Shown piece by piece: positions 42,934-51,350 of a stretch of 64,000 nt of DNA; position 1 is the first letter of the stretch, and every line of letters begins with the position of its first letter. The stretch is from Saccharicrinis sp963665705 (lineage in GTDB: Bacteria > Bacteroidota > Bacteroidia > Bacteroidales > Marinilabiliaceae): assembly GCA_963665705.1 (NCBI GenBank), contig OY762448.1, positions 5,704,001-5,768,000 on the forward strand. Direction: 5' to 3'. The notes below the pieces were generated by a model. It was not told the origin of the DNA. It made no database searches and worked only from the letters and a program-made list of their open reading frames with translations. A program made the position numbers and the translations under genes.

Positions 42934-43668
42934 TTAATATGAATATACCTTAACTTGTTCGGTCAAATCAGTATTGTTGACTCCTCTTGTTTTAACTACG
43001 AAGGATATTTCACCTTTGTAGATTGTGTCAGGTATTACTGAATATATAGAGTTATATATGTTTGAGTTTGAAATTTCTTCTTTAATTCTAAAACTACCGA
43101 TAGAATTCAACTCTTTATCATAGGCATTTATGGAGATTGGATGCTGAGCAGATATAGATCCTTTGGAACTTATTAATTTTACTTTAATATCTAATTCGGA
43201 AGAAACCCCAGCATCAATAGATAAAGCTGAAGGAATGATTTGTATAGACTCTGGGTAACTTTTAGTAAAGGTGATTGTAGTATCTTTTGTTATTCCTCCA
43301 ACTGAAATACTTATAAGGTTATGACCTTCATAGATCCCTGATTTTAGTGCACATTTATACGCATTAACCTCTTTACCTTTATGCGAAAGATGCACAGGAT
43401 ATCCAAAAATAACATTACTGTCATTGGAGAAAGTACCTTTAGAAGCACTTACCCATACTTTTGACAAATTTTCATCTGCTTTTAATGGCAATTGCACCAC
43501 TATTTCAGTTGTATCGACTCCATTAGCTATAATTGATCCGTTTGAAAATTCAATAGCAGTAATAACTTCATCTATCTTTATATTTTTAAGCAAGTAATCA
43601 TCATTGTTATAACAAGAAGTTATGATTACTGTAAAAATCATAGTTAATATTATTCTAAAGTGGTTCAT
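42934..43668 (-). CDS. Predicted lipoprotein with Ig-like domains
   Basis: 244 aa. Lipoprotein signal with lipobox IITSC (Cys about 19). The rest is beta-rich; segments such as GSIIANGVDTTEIVVQLPL resemble bacterial Ig-like (invasin/BIG) folds, with perhaps two domains. It probably sits in the outer membrane. Its start overlaps the end of the upstream OMP gene by 4 bp, so the two proteins likely form a surface complex. Confidence 0.7.
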   Translation of the reverse strand: MNHFRIILTMIFTVIITSCYNNDDYLLKNIKIDEVITAIEFSNGSIIANGVDTTEIVVQLPLKADENLSKVWVSASKGTFSNDSNVIFGYPVHLSHKGKEVNAYKCALKSGIYEGHNLISISVGGITKDTTITFTKSYPESIQIIPSALSIDAGVSSELDIKVKLISSKGSISAQHPISINAYDKELNSIGSFRIKEEISNSNIYNSIYSVIPDTIYKGEISFVVKTRGVNNTDLTEQVKVYSY

Positions 43669-45362
43669 TTGAATATGTTATTTAAGTTATTCATATACTC
43701 TTTTAAATCTAAATCGAGAGATATACCTACAAATGGCACTGTAGCTATAGATTTATCAGAAACAATAGGATTTGAATCAATCTTTTGAAACCATAAACAT
43801 CCTGCTGATAAATGAAAAGAATGTGACAATCTATAATTAATTCCTGTTAAAAATGAAGAGTTCTTATATAGAGATTCTCTTTTATTACTTTTAGAAATAT
43901 CTGTAAGAGTCCAACCAAACATTAATGAGAAATGATGTTTCCAATTTTTGTTAGGATAATTCGCTAGAGGTATATCTTTTTTAATCGGAGTCAAATTAAT
44001 GTTAAAACCTAAATATGGGCTAATATAGCCGAAGCCATAACCATTTACTTCACCAAAACCAACAACACCGAACGAAGGTATAATTCTTAGTTTACCTCTT
44101 GTTTTAAGTCCTGTTATATATGAATTAGTTGAATATGAAACAGACCTAGTAAAGTATTTATCTGTGATAATTTTAGAAATCTTGTTCTTTTCTTTTATGA
44201 TTTGTTCAATATTTCTTCTTGACTCTTGAAGACTTGAGATTAAATCATTGAATTGTTTCATATTAGCTGAAACACTCTTTTCGTCACTACATTGTATTGT
44301 ATTTAATTCACCAAAACAATTTGATAACATAGAATAATTTAAATATTCTATTTTACTTTTTAGTTGGTTCAGGAATTCAATATTTTGACTTAAATTACTA
44401 TGCCTATCTTCAATTGATTTAGCAATTTTTTGAAGGTTTTTTAATGTCAAGTCTCCATTGATTAACATGGTATAATCATTACTTAATTCTACCATGTTAA
44501 ATAACGAATTTAGTTCTTCATCATTAAACTGGAAATGTTTATTTATTGTATCATTAACTATACATTTAGATACATCTAAAAGAAAACTGCATAGCTGATA
44601 TGACCTTTGTTTTATTCCATCGTTTGCTAATTGGAATTTATTAATTGAATCATATTTAACTTTTAGCTTATTTTTATATAAATCACCTAGCTCTTTACTG
44701 TCAGGGATTAGAATCTTAATTCTCTCTTCCTTTTCATATTTATCTGTATATTCTTTTAGCTGTTTTAATCCTTTCTGCTTATTTTGATGGTAGGTATTAA
44801 ATATTTCAACACCTTTATTATCTTTAAAAAAAACTATTACCGCATAATTACTATTTGGTCTAAAACGATTATTCCCATCGAAAGTTGCTACAATAGTTTT
44901 TTTACCATTGTTTTCATCAATTCTAAAAGGGACAGTTGGAATAGTTATAGCTTTTCTTTCTAACCTCTTATTTAATCTAATTTTTTCGCTTTTACTAAGT
45001 GTTGATGAGTTTAAAGCATCCCGTATTTCTTCATTTCTGAGTAGCTTCTTTTCAATGTCATCCAGCTTTCTTTCTACTTGTTCTTTCCAACTATACCCCT
45101 TCTTCAAATGAAGGTAATTAACATATGTAACTTCCCTTTCTACAGGTATTTTTAAGACTACTTTTGTGTCAAAATCAACCATGCCAAAAGATAAAGTATT
45201 TAAATCTAGTAATAAAGTATCATTACTTTGAGTATAACTTTTAAAAGTCGAAAACGTTAGGAGTACTATGATTAATAGTACCCTTTCTAAACAATTTAAG
45301 TTGATAAAGTTTGCTAGTTTAGGTTTTAAACATGATTGTTTAATATCGTTAGGTTTATACAT
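43665..45362 (-). CDS. Outer-membrane protein with periplasmic coiled coil
   Basis: 565 aa. A hydrophobic export segment (VLLIIVLLTFSTFKSYTQ) ends near residue 45; an internal Met start closer to it is not available, so the first 27 residues may be an extended signal. It then has a large helical region (about 80-400) with KLDDIEKKLLRNEEI and SLQESRRNIEQIIKEKNKIS, and a C-terminal beta-barrel-like domain (about 410-565) with alternating aromatic strands (GFGEVNGYGFGYISPYLGF, HHFSLMFGWTL). No family is recognised. Confidence 0.68.
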   Translation of the reverse strand: MYKPNDIKQSCLKPKLANFINLNCLERVLLIIVLLTFSTFKSYTQSNDTLLLDLNTLSFGMVDFDTKVVLKIPVEREVTYVNYLHLKKGYSWKEQVERKLDDIEKKLLRNEEIRDALNSSTLSKSEKIRLNKRLERKAITIPTVPFRIDENNGKKTIVATFDGNNRFRPNSNYAVIVFFKDNKGVEIFNTYHQNKQKGLKQLKEYTDKYEKEERIKILIPDSKELGDLYKNKLKVKYDSINKFQLANDGIKQRSYQLCSFLLDVSKCIVNDTINKHFQFNDEELNSLFNMVELSNDYTMLINGDLTLKNLQKIAKSIEDRHSNLSQNIEFLNQLKSKIEYLNYSMLSNCFGELNTIQCSDEKSVSANMKQFNDLISSLQESRRNIEQIIKEKNKISKIITDKYFTRSVSYSTNSYITGLKTRGKLRIIPSFGVVGFGEVNGYGFGYISPYLGFNINLTPIKKDIPLANYPNKNWKHHFSLMFGWTLTDISKSNKRESLYKNSSFLTGINYRLSHSFHLSAGCLWFQKIDSNPIVSDKSIATVPFVGISLDLDLKEYMNNLNNIFK

Positions 45363-45556
45363 TTCTAAGATTATGTAGATTAATAATTACAGAACACAAT
45401 TTCCGATAATAATATTATAATGTCAACATATTATCTAGATTAAAGTTAAATTCATTAAAAGGTTGAAACTATGTAATGTGCTTTGAATTACTTAATAAGC
45501 TATATAAAACAGTGTATATAGGAAGTGAGTTTAAGATAATAATGTCCTTTACTTAA
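45363..45556. other. Promoter region of surface-protein operon
   Basis: About 195 AT-rich bases upstream of the minus-strand OMP gene. No clear TAnnTTTG box was assigned. Confidence 0.4.
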
Positions 45557-45722
45557 TTTCTTCCAATTTACATACAAGGCTGTATTCGTCTATACGTAAG
45601 TCTCATTGATTTATACAACAACTTTTTTACTCTTTTCTGTAGATTGAAAATTCTTGTATGTAGGTCTGGTCTCTTATAAATATTGAAAATATTAAAAAAA
45701 AGTTGTAACCCTTCCTTCAATG
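45557..45722 (+). repeat. Diverged direct repeat A (copy 2)
   Basis: Matches 42424-42590 in the same orientation, including GTATTCGTCT-(A)TACGTA and TTTTTTACTCTTTT. Together the copies bracket a 2.9-kb gene block, as in a cassette. Confidence 0.65.
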
Positions 45723-45923
45723 TCTGTCAGTGAAATATTCGTATTCATAAGTCGATAGCTATCTTTGTCAAAGCTTAAATAAAAAATAACAATACAGGGA
45801 AAATTTTGATTTATTTGGAAGATGTTTAATGGTTTGTATATGGATGAGGTTTTGATGCAAATTTCAACCTTTGTCTGAATAAATTTAGATATTTTCTGTG
45901 TTAAGATGTACCATGAGTAATTA
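45723..45923. other. Spacer
   Basis: AT-rich; nothing recognised. Confidence 0.4.
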
Positions 45924-46388
45924 TTACTTTATTTCAACCTGTGTTTTATAATTATTACACATGGGATTAGTGCATGGTATTTGTACCCCTAACAATGGAG
46001 AATGAACAATAAATCCAGTATTGCTTATAAAGTCACTACCAACAGGAGATGCAAGTGCAGATCCGCATTTTGAACACACCCTTTTCCCACAGTAAGAACA
46101 AAACCAAGGATATTTTCCAGAACTATATATCTTAATGGCTCTATGCATTGCATTTTCTTGCCAAAAACCATCCTCACCCCAGAATACCATAAATTGACTC
46201 TTTGATTCATTCAAGTGTATACTGATATATCTTTTATCCTTATTGCCTCCATTAATTGGGGATATGTCAAAACTAAAACCTCTTGCCTTTTGCTCTATTA
46301 TCATATTACCGGATTGATTGCTATGTAAACCACAAATTACACAATGTGATGCCGGTATTATCTGTATATCTTTTAAGTATTTAATCAC
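45924..46388 (-). CDS. Zinc-ribbon-containing hypothetical protein
   Basis: 154 aa, cytosolic. Cysteine pairs CVIC (about 17-20), CSYC and CSKC (about 97-110) and a late C-x4-C (CTNPMC) suggest one or two zinc-ribbon sites. The middle contains SFDISPINGGNKDKRYISIH. No known family is assigned. It is a single gene on the minus strand. Confidence 0.65.
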   Translation of the reverse strand: MIKYLKDIQIIPASHCVICGLHSNQSGNMIIEQKARGFSFDISPINGGNKDKRYISIHLNESKSQFMVFWGEDGFWQENAMHRAIKIYSSGKYPWFCSYCGKRVCSKCGSALASPVGSDFISNTGFIVHSPLLGVQIPCTNPMCNNYKTQVEIK

Positions 46389-46752
46389 AATTAATATTTT
46401 AAATAATACTTAGTCCTGAAAAACAATTAACAAATACAATTTGGACATATTTAGTCTTACTTATTAAAGTTATATAATACGTTACCTATTGGGAATACTT
46501 TTTCGTGTAAAATGTCAACTAACAATACACACAGGTTTTTGTATACCATAAATTGAATAAAAGTCCAGTTCATTCATTAGAATTAGGTATCAGCAGAGTA
46601 CAATATCTTTTCTAGTATTTATCAATAATAAAAATAAGGAGTACGATATGCTTTAAAATCCTCTTATATATGGTGCTCAAAGGTGTTGACTATAAATCTG
46701 GAATACTTAAGAAATAATTTATCATTTTAATTTACTCTATTATATATCAGTA
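46389..46752. other. Gene-free region
   Basis: About 360 bases, AT-rich, with many stops in all frames. No gene, repeat or RNA is recognised. Confidence 0.45.
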
Positions 46753-47010
46753 TTATTTATTCTTTTGTGGTGTTCTCCATAAATTAACAATTATACCTAA
46801 GAAACCTAATAGTGCTAAAATCTGGATGAAAACTAAAAATATATCTGCCCCTCTTAACGATGCAAGAGCTTTGAAAAATCTTAGACCACCATCAACATGC
46901 ATAATTATGTTGTCTTCGACTGAATGAAGCACTAATGTCCACATTGCTGCTCCATCCAAGAATATAATAAAACTAAGTGCCAAAGTGATTACAATCTTTT
47001 GTTTATCCAT
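46753..47010 (-). CDS. Small membrane protein, two TM helices
   Basis: 85 aa with hydrophobic segments VITLALSFIIFLDGAAMWTL and IFLVFIQILALLGFLGIIV, joined by a short polar loop and ending in a basic tail. Function unknown. It is divergent from the XRE gene at 47150, with a small palindrome between them, so it may be under its control (toxin-like or exclusion protein are possibilities only). Confidence 0.65.
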   Translation of the reverse strand: MDKQKIVITLALSFIIFLDGAAMWTLVLHSVEDNIIMHVDGGLRFFKALASLRGADIFLVFIQILALLGFLGIIVNLWRTPQKNK

Positions 47011-47071
47011 TATAATAAGGTTTTATGTTATACTATATAATTAGACAAATATAGTAAAATGGATATAAGAA

Positions 47072-47087
47072 ACACCCTATAAGGTGT
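47072..47087. promoter_or_regulatory. Palindrome between divergent genes
   Basis: ACACCCTATAAGGTGT-like inverted repeat (arms ACACC and GGTGT), a candidate operator for the XRE protein at 47150. Confidence 0.4.
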
Positions 47088-47149
47088 AACATATAAAGTG
47101 GATCAATTATGAGGTAACGAATATGTGTCTAATGTCATTACTTTGTTTT

Positions 47150-47386
47150 ATGAAGGAGAATGAACTAAAAGATATCAATCTTGAAAAGCTTGGCAAAAGA
47201 ATAAAAGAACTTCGAATTAAAAAAGGATATTCGAATTACGAAAATTTTGCTTATGACAATAATATTTCTCGTTCTCAGTTTGGTAGATATGAAAATGGAC
47301 AAGATATTCGATTCTCTACATTATTAAGAATAATTGCTGCTTTTGATATGAGCATCAAGGATTTCTTTTCTGAAGGCTTTGACTAA
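47150..47386 (+). CDS. Small XRE-family HTH protein
   Basis: About 78 aa from ATG 47150 (MKENELKDINLEKLGKRIKE); the earlier Met at 47123 is poorly placed. A single Cro/CI HTH: LRIKKGYSNYENFAYDNN and ISRSQFGRYENGQDIRFSTLL. It is closed by a strong terminator. Probably a local repressor. Confidence 0.85.
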   Translation: MKENELKDINLEKLGKRIKELRIKKGYSNYENFAYDNNISRSQFGRYENGQDIRFSTLLRIIAAFDMSIKDFFSEGFD

Positions 47387-47402
47387 GTGCTAAATAAAAA
47401 AA

Positions 47403-47430
47403 GGACGGTACTTAATATACCGTCCAAAGA
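47403..47430 (+). terminator. Terminator after XRE gene
   Basis: Perfect 8-bp GC-containing stem GGACGGTA / TACCGTCC (47403-47410 with 47418-47425) preceded by an A-run, so it can also stop minus-strand transcripts. Confidence 0.75.
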
Positions 47431-47530
47431 CTATTTTACCAAATTAACACTAATAGTACAAAAATCAACCGTTGACCTCCTTTGCAGTCGTCATTTTTTC
47501 CACAATACCTATACTGGGAATTTTTCGTTT

Positions 47531-48424
47531 TTAGATTAAACTATTAATTATGTCATTAATTAGGTTTATCAAATACTTCTTGTCGTAATCTAGGTTGAAT
47601 TTTTCAATAAATGTTTTAAACTCCTTTCTTTTTCCATAATATGACCTTCTAAAACTTTTAATATCAGTCACATTGAGTGTTTTGGTCGGTTTGAACTTTA
47701 ACCAATAGTTTTGATTAGAATATGTTTGATACAATAACTTTTCGCGATCACTAAAAGAATCATATGCAAAACTTCCACAAACTAAAATATTATTGAATGT
47801 ATTTAGCAATGACTCTTTCAAGAGAAACCAAGCTTTGGGGTTAAATAAATCTTCCAATGTAACAATATTATAGCTTTTTAAATGCTTCATTCTTTTAACA
47901 CGAATCTCATATTTTAACATATTAGACTCCAATTTACATTGCTTAGCCTTATCGTAAAGCTTAACAACATAATTTTCCAAAGGAAATTTTAGGGTGTACC
48001 CTTTCCCGTTATACGTTTCTATTTCTTTTGGTGTAGTTTTGTAATCAATGATTGTATGTGCTAAGAATTGATGAATATCAAGATTTTTAACTTCTAAAGA
48101 AACACCATATTCAACATTTTGAAGCTTAATATTACAGGGTCTTAAATTAAAAAGCATTCTAAGTTTATTCATAACCATTAAATAATCCTGAAAACTCAGG
48201 TTTTGATAATTATTTCCATACAGAAATTTTGGTAAACTACCTTGAACAAAAAGTCTGCTATTATTAACAACAGTAAAAGTTAAGCCATTAAATGATGCAA
48301 CATATTTATCTTCGTCAATTACTCCTGTTTGCCTATCAACTTTACACTTAAAAGACAAAGTTCTATTATTCATAATCTTAGCAATTTGAGGGTTTTCCAC
48401 CTCAGCCTTTATAAAATCAATCAT
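47531..48424 (-). CDS. Probable replication initiation protein (phage X/Rep-like)
   Basis: 297 aa. The segment ENYVVKLYDKAKQC and MLKYEIRVKRMKHL is characteristic of phage/plasmid Rep proteins of the G2P/Phage_X kind, and the protein is third in an operon starting with an excisionase-like HTH gene. No clear Walker motif. A conserved tyrosine suitable for nicking could not be assigned. It overlaps the upstream gene by 8 bp. Expected role: starting replication of excised element II at a nearby origin. Confidence 0.6.
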   Translation of the reverse strand: MIDFIKAEVENPQIAKIMNNRTLSFKCKVDRQTGVIDEDKYVASFNGLTFTVVNNSRLFVQGSLPKFLYGNNYQNLSFQDYLMVMNKLRMLFNLRPCNIKLQNVEYGVSLEVKNLDIHQFLAHTIIDYKTTPKEIETYNGKGYTLKFPLENYVVKLYDKAKQCKLESNMLKYEIRVKRMKHLKSYNIVTLEDLFNPKAWFLLKESLLNTFNNILVCGSFAYDSFSDREKLLYQTYSNQNYWLKFKPTKTLNVTDIKSFRRSYYGKRKEFKTFIEKFNLDYDKKYLINLINDIINSLI

Positions 48425-48854
48425 ATTTTCTTCTCCTTTTTCTTAACCAATTATTATTTGTACAACCAGCCATCTTTGTTTTATTAAAATAATAAGTAAA
48501 AAATGATGATCTGTTCTCTTTCCTAGGACAGAAACCATCAAAAAAATGAAATTCAATTCTCTCTTTTGTTAAATACCTACATATGAATAGAGATTTAAAC
48601 TCATTTCCATTACATTTATTAAATCTATCCCCATAATAAATATCAGATCTTACTTTCCGATATCCCGAATCAAAAGGCTGCCATTTTGAGTCTGTAAAAA
48701 ATATCCTTTTACTAACCTTAAATTTTGGGTCTGTATTGTTTTTAATTATGAAGAACAATGGCATTTTGGGATTCAAATCTGTTGCATCACCATTTAACTC
48801 ATACCTATTGTTACTCATATTAAAATCATATATTGCAATTTCGGCTTCTTTCAT
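48417..48854 (-). CDS. Hypothetical protein in Rep operon
   Basis: 145 aa, strongly basic at the C-terminus (NNNWLRKRRRKYD), mixed alpha/beta, with no family recognised. Overlaps both neighbours (8 bp with the Rep-like gene, 4 bp with the HTH gene), so it is certainly co-translated and likely helps replication or excision. Confidence 0.65.
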   Translation of the reverse strand: MKEAEIAIYDFNMSNNRYELNGDATDLNPKMPLFFIIKNNTDPKFKVSKRIFFTDSKWQPFDSGYRKVRSDIYYGDRFNKCNGNEFKSLFICRYLTKERIEFHFFDGFCPRKENRSSFFTYYFNKTKMAGCTNNNWLRKRRRKYD

Positions 48855-49129
48855 TTCAAATACTTTGTTATATCATCATCACAATCAACCCTATTAGACA
48901 TCATCCATTTTTCAAGATCTTTTTTTGAAAACCAAAGTTTTCCATTCTTTGAAAAAGGAATAGTTCTATTACAGACTTTAGAATAAATGGAAGCTTTAGA
49001 TAATCCTGTAAGTTGCATAGCAAAGTAGATATCTCCATATTCTTTGTTCTGATTAAAAATTAGACGCTCTGCAACTTGTTCCGCAATGAAGATCAAATCT
49101 TCATTCGATAAATTAATGTTCATTTTCAT
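48851..49129 (-). CDS. Excisionase-like HTH protein (element II)
   Basis: 92 aa with an HTH_17-type domain: DIYFAMQLTGLSKASIYSKV, FSKNGKLWFSKKDLEKWM. First gene of the operon with the Rep-like protein; equivalent in role to the gene at 24913 of element I. The upstream intergenic region carries three direct repeats. Confidence 0.85.
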   Translation of the reverse strand: MKMNINLSNEDLIFIAEQVAERLIFNQNKEYGDIYFAMQLTGLSKASIYSKVCNRTIPFSKNGKLWFSKKDLEKWMMSNRVDCDDDITKYLK

Positions 49130-49223
49130 AATAATAAATTTTAAATATTAATGAACACTTCATACGTTTTTATAACTCCTAAATTAAAAGCCGTGATAAT
49201 CTGATACTTAACGATTGTGGTAT

Positions 49224-49273
49224 ATATAGATATTGATATTAAAATATAGATATTCTATATTTATATAGATTTT
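49224..49273. repeat. Three iteron-like direct repeats
   Basis: ATATAGATATT at 49224-49234 and 49244-49254, plus ATATAGATTTT at 49263-49273. Spacing is 20 and 19 bp (about two helical turns), between the divergent Rep operon and the zinc-ribbon gene. Candidate replication iterons or regulator sites. Confidence 0.6.
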
Positions 49274-49285
49274 AATGATGATAAT

Positions 49286-49744
49286 ATGAAATGTAAATTT
49301 TGCGACTCAACAGATATTGTAAAAAATGGATTTGTAAAAAAAACAAATGAATTAGAAGAACAGAGATATCTATGTAATAATTGTAAACGGACATTTACAG
49401 AAGTTATTAGGAATTATTCAAAACAACGTTTAGCACTTCATCTGTTTATAGAAAAAATATCCCTTAAATTGATATCTAAAATTTTGAATAGTGAAGAAGA
49501 ACCAAAAACAATAAGTTCTTGGATAAATAACTCTAAGATAAACATTGACAAATACAAGAAAAGCAAACTCGATTTCAAAACGAAGTTTGAAGAAGTTGCA
49601 AATTCAGATGAATTAAGAAAAAAAATTAGTCACATTATTAGAAATAACCCTGAAGCAGTGAAGTCAGGTTTACTAATAATTGGGTTAAATAATGAAAATC
49701 CGATTTCATCAATAATAAAAATAAACTATCAAAAAAAAAGATGA
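49286..49744 (+). CDS. InsA-like zinc-ribbon DNA-binding protein
   Basis: 152 aa. The N-terminal zinc ribbon MKCKFCDSTDIVKNGFVKK, QRYLCNNCKRTFTEV is like IS1 InsA proteins, followed by an HTH-like segment (LALHLFIEKISLKLISKIL) and a variable basic C-terminus. There is no DDE domain or IS ends, so it is not a transposase but probably a DNA-binding control protein of element II. It sits next to the iteron-like repeats. Confidence 0.7.
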   Translation: MKCKFCDSTDIVKNGFVKKTNELEEQRYLCNNCKRTFTEVIRNYSKQRLALHLFIEKISLKLISKILNSEEEPKTISSWINNSKINIDKYKKSKLDFKTKFEEVANSDELRKKISHIIRNNPEAVKSGLLIIGLNNENPISSIIKINYQKKR

Positions 49745-49869
49745 AGATGATGCGTTTAATATGAAATAAAAAAGTATTCAATTAAATATGATAATAAATC
49801 AATCTTGAGGAGAATACAATGAATTAAATTTCCAATATTTTTAAATACTTTGTTTTTCTTATAAAAAAA

Positions 49870-49892
49870 GTATGTAAAATGTATGTAGAAAA
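49870..49892. promoter_or_regulatory. Paired recombinase-site motif, right end of element II
   Basis: GTATGTAAAATGTATGTAGA followed by AAA. It aligns with 32011-32034 together with the A-rich patch and hairpin that follow. Confidence 0.55.
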
Positions 49893-49897
49893 TAAAA

Positions 49898-49926
49898 AAG
49901 CACTTACAAAATTCTTGTAAGTGCTT
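49898..49926 (-). terminator. Terminator of tRNA-Met gene (carried by element II)
   Basis: 12-bp perfect stem AAGCACTTACAA / TTGTAAGTGCTT (49898-49909 with 49915-49926). On the minus strand it follows the tRNA 3' end by 10 bp and runs into a T-rich stretch. Confidence 0.82.
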
Positions 49927-49935
49927 GATTATCAT

Positions 49936-49980
49936 GTGGGCCCACCTGGGCTCGAACCAGGGACCACCTGATTATGAGTC
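49936..49980 (-). other. Attachment site at intact tRNA (right end of element II)
   Basis: 45 bp identical to 15128-15172. The identity region starts one base beyond the tRNA discriminator and ends in the anticodon stem. The element supplied this 3' part of the tRNA gene on integration. Confidence 0.92.
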
Positions 49981-50010
49981 AGGTGCTCTAACCAACTGAG
50001 CTATAGGCCC
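49937..50010 (-). tRNA. tRNA-Met (anticodon CAT)
   Basis: 74-nt cloverleaf: acceptor GGGCCTA / TGGGCCC, D arm GCTC-AGTTGGTTA-GAGC, anticodon stem CCTGA / TCAGG with loop CTCATAA (CAT at 49976-49974), T arm CCTGG-TTCGAGC-CCAGG, discriminator A. CCA is not encoded. CAT could also be tRNA-Ile2 if the C is modified to lysidine; elongator Met is the default call. It does not start with the C-A mismatch typical of initiator tRNA. Confidence 0.95.
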
Positions 50011-50098
50011 GGCATTGGAATACAAAAATCGTTTTGTATATTGCGGATGCAAAAATAACAAGTTATATCAATTTATCAAATAGCAAACCAAAAAAAAT

Positions 50099-50725
50099 AT
50101 GACAAATTTGAAGGAGAAGAAGAATGTAATCTTTGATTTGGGTAATGTAGTTGTTGATATAGATCTGAATATCACCTTTCAACGCTTTGAAAAGTTAGGG
50201 TTTGTAATCGATGATAATTTTTTAAAAAAATATCATGAAATAAGAATATTTAAAGACTTTGAAGAGGGGAGAGCTACTCCATTTGAGTTTACAAGTGAAC
50301 TACTCAAAAAGATGAAAAGTGGGGTTACTCATGAAGATGTGGTAGATGCATGGAATTCGTTGCTGGGAGATTATAATGCTGAGCGTATATCTGCTATATT
50401 GGATTTACGACAAAGTCATAAAGTTTTTTTGTTGAGTAATACAAATAGCTTGCATATTGATTCATGTGCAAACAGAGTTCCGATAGTTGGAACGTTAGAT
50501 AAATTATTTGATAAAGTATATTATAGCCACGAGATGGGTATGAGCAAACCTAATCATATAATTTTTGAAACGGTTTTGAGTGATGCTAATATTAAAGCAG
50601 AAGAAACACTTTACTTGGATGATTCATCAGCCAATGTTGAGGCTGCAAGAAATTTAGGAATAGAATCGTGGTTGGTAGAGTATCCGGATCAATGGGTACC
50701 GATGCTGAATCAACTATTAAAATAA
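50099..50725 (+). CDS. HAD-family phosphatase (YihX-like)
   Basis: 208 aa cytosolic hydrolase. HAD motif I VIFDLGNVVVDID (nucleophile Asp), motif II VFLLSNTN, motif III with Lys in EMGMSKPNHIIFE, and motif IV ETLYLDDSSANVEAA. Helical cap between I and II. Members dephosphorylate sugar phosphates or similar small molecules; the substrate is not inferable. It is the first chromosomal gene to the right of the tRNA. Confidence 0.92.
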   Translation: MTNLKEKKNVIFDLGNVVVDIDLNITFQRFEKLGFVIDDNFLKKYHEIRIFKDFEEGRATPFEFTSELLKKMKSGVTHEDVVDAWNSLLGDYNAERISAILDLRQSHKVFLLSNTNSLHIDSCANRVPIVGTLDKLFDKVYYSHEMGMSKPNHIIFETVLSDANIKAEETLYLDDSSANVEAARNLGIESWLVEYPDQWVPMLNQLLK

Positions 50726-50734
50726 AGAAATAAC

Positions 50735-50778
50735 AGAGCCAACAACTATTCTATTCAGTAAGCTGTTGGCTCTTTGTT
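50735..50778. terminator. Bidirectional terminator
   Basis: 10-bp stem AGAGCCAACA / TGTTGGCTCT (50735-50744 with 50764-50773) followed by T's. It lies between the convergent HAD and SPOR genes. Confidence 0.8.
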
Positions 50779-51198
50779 TTATCGTTTAATTAACAACCAC
50801 ACGTCTTCATTATTTGGTTGTTTTCTTTCCATGGCTAATTCATTAAAGGCTTCATCCTTGTCGTAAAAACCTTTATACGAGACTTTATAAAAATCTTGAT
50901 TTTTCCCTGTCTTACGAACAATTACTTCAGAATCGTATCCTTGCTGTATTAACTCATTTTTAAAAGTTTCAGCATTTTCCTGACTGGAGAAACTTCCTGC
51001 AATTAAAAAGAATTTATTTTCAGGAGTTTTAACCACTTCTGGTTCAGGAGGAGGTGGTGGAGGAATAATCGTGTCTTTTTTTTCAACAGGAGGTTTAACT
51101 ACTTCCCGCTTAACTTGTTTTACCTCTTTTTTCTTCTCGTTACCACAAGAAATTGCAATAAAGGATATTAATAAAAATGGAATGATTTTCTTTATCAT
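50779..51198 (-). CDS. SPOR-domain lipoprotein
   Basis: 139 aa. Lipobox AISC (Cys about 18), a Lys/Glu linker followed by a proline-rich spacer (IIPPPPPPEPEVV), and a C-terminal SPOR domain (about 62-139: FFLIAGSFSSQENAETFKNEL, DFYKVSYKGFYDKDEAFNEL). SPOR domains bind denuded septal peptidoglycan, so a cell-division or envelope role is likely. Single gene convergent with the HAD gene. Confidence 0.9.
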   Translation of the reverse strand: MIKKIIPFLLISFIAISCGNEKKKEVKQVKREVVKPPVEKKDTIIPPPPPPEPEVVKTPENKFFLIAGSFSSQENAETFKNELIQQGYDSEVIVRKTGKNQDFYKVSYKGFYDKDEAFNELAMERKQPNNEDVWLLIKR

Positions 51199-51296
51199 GA
51201 TTTTTCAAATTAACTAGCTAAAAATAGAAATAATATTTTAATAAACTAAGATTTGTTGACTAATGCCGTAATTAGCAAAGTTACAGAATAAAAAAA

Positions 51297-51326
51297 AGCT
51301 GTCAAACAAAAAATAGTTTGACAGCT
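51297..51326 (-). terminator. Terminator of response-regulator gene
   Basis: Perfect 11-bp stem AGCTGTCAAAC / GTTTGACAGCT (51297-51307 with 51316-51326), followed on the minus strand by a run of eight T's. Confidence 0.88.
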
Positions 51327-51350
51327 CCTTTATATATATTAAAGTTTTTA

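Noticed and set aside
49286..49744. IS1 transposase fragment
   Set aside because: Only the zinc-ribbon part resembles InsA. There is no InsB-like DDE domain and no IS ends, and the gene sits at a regulatory position.
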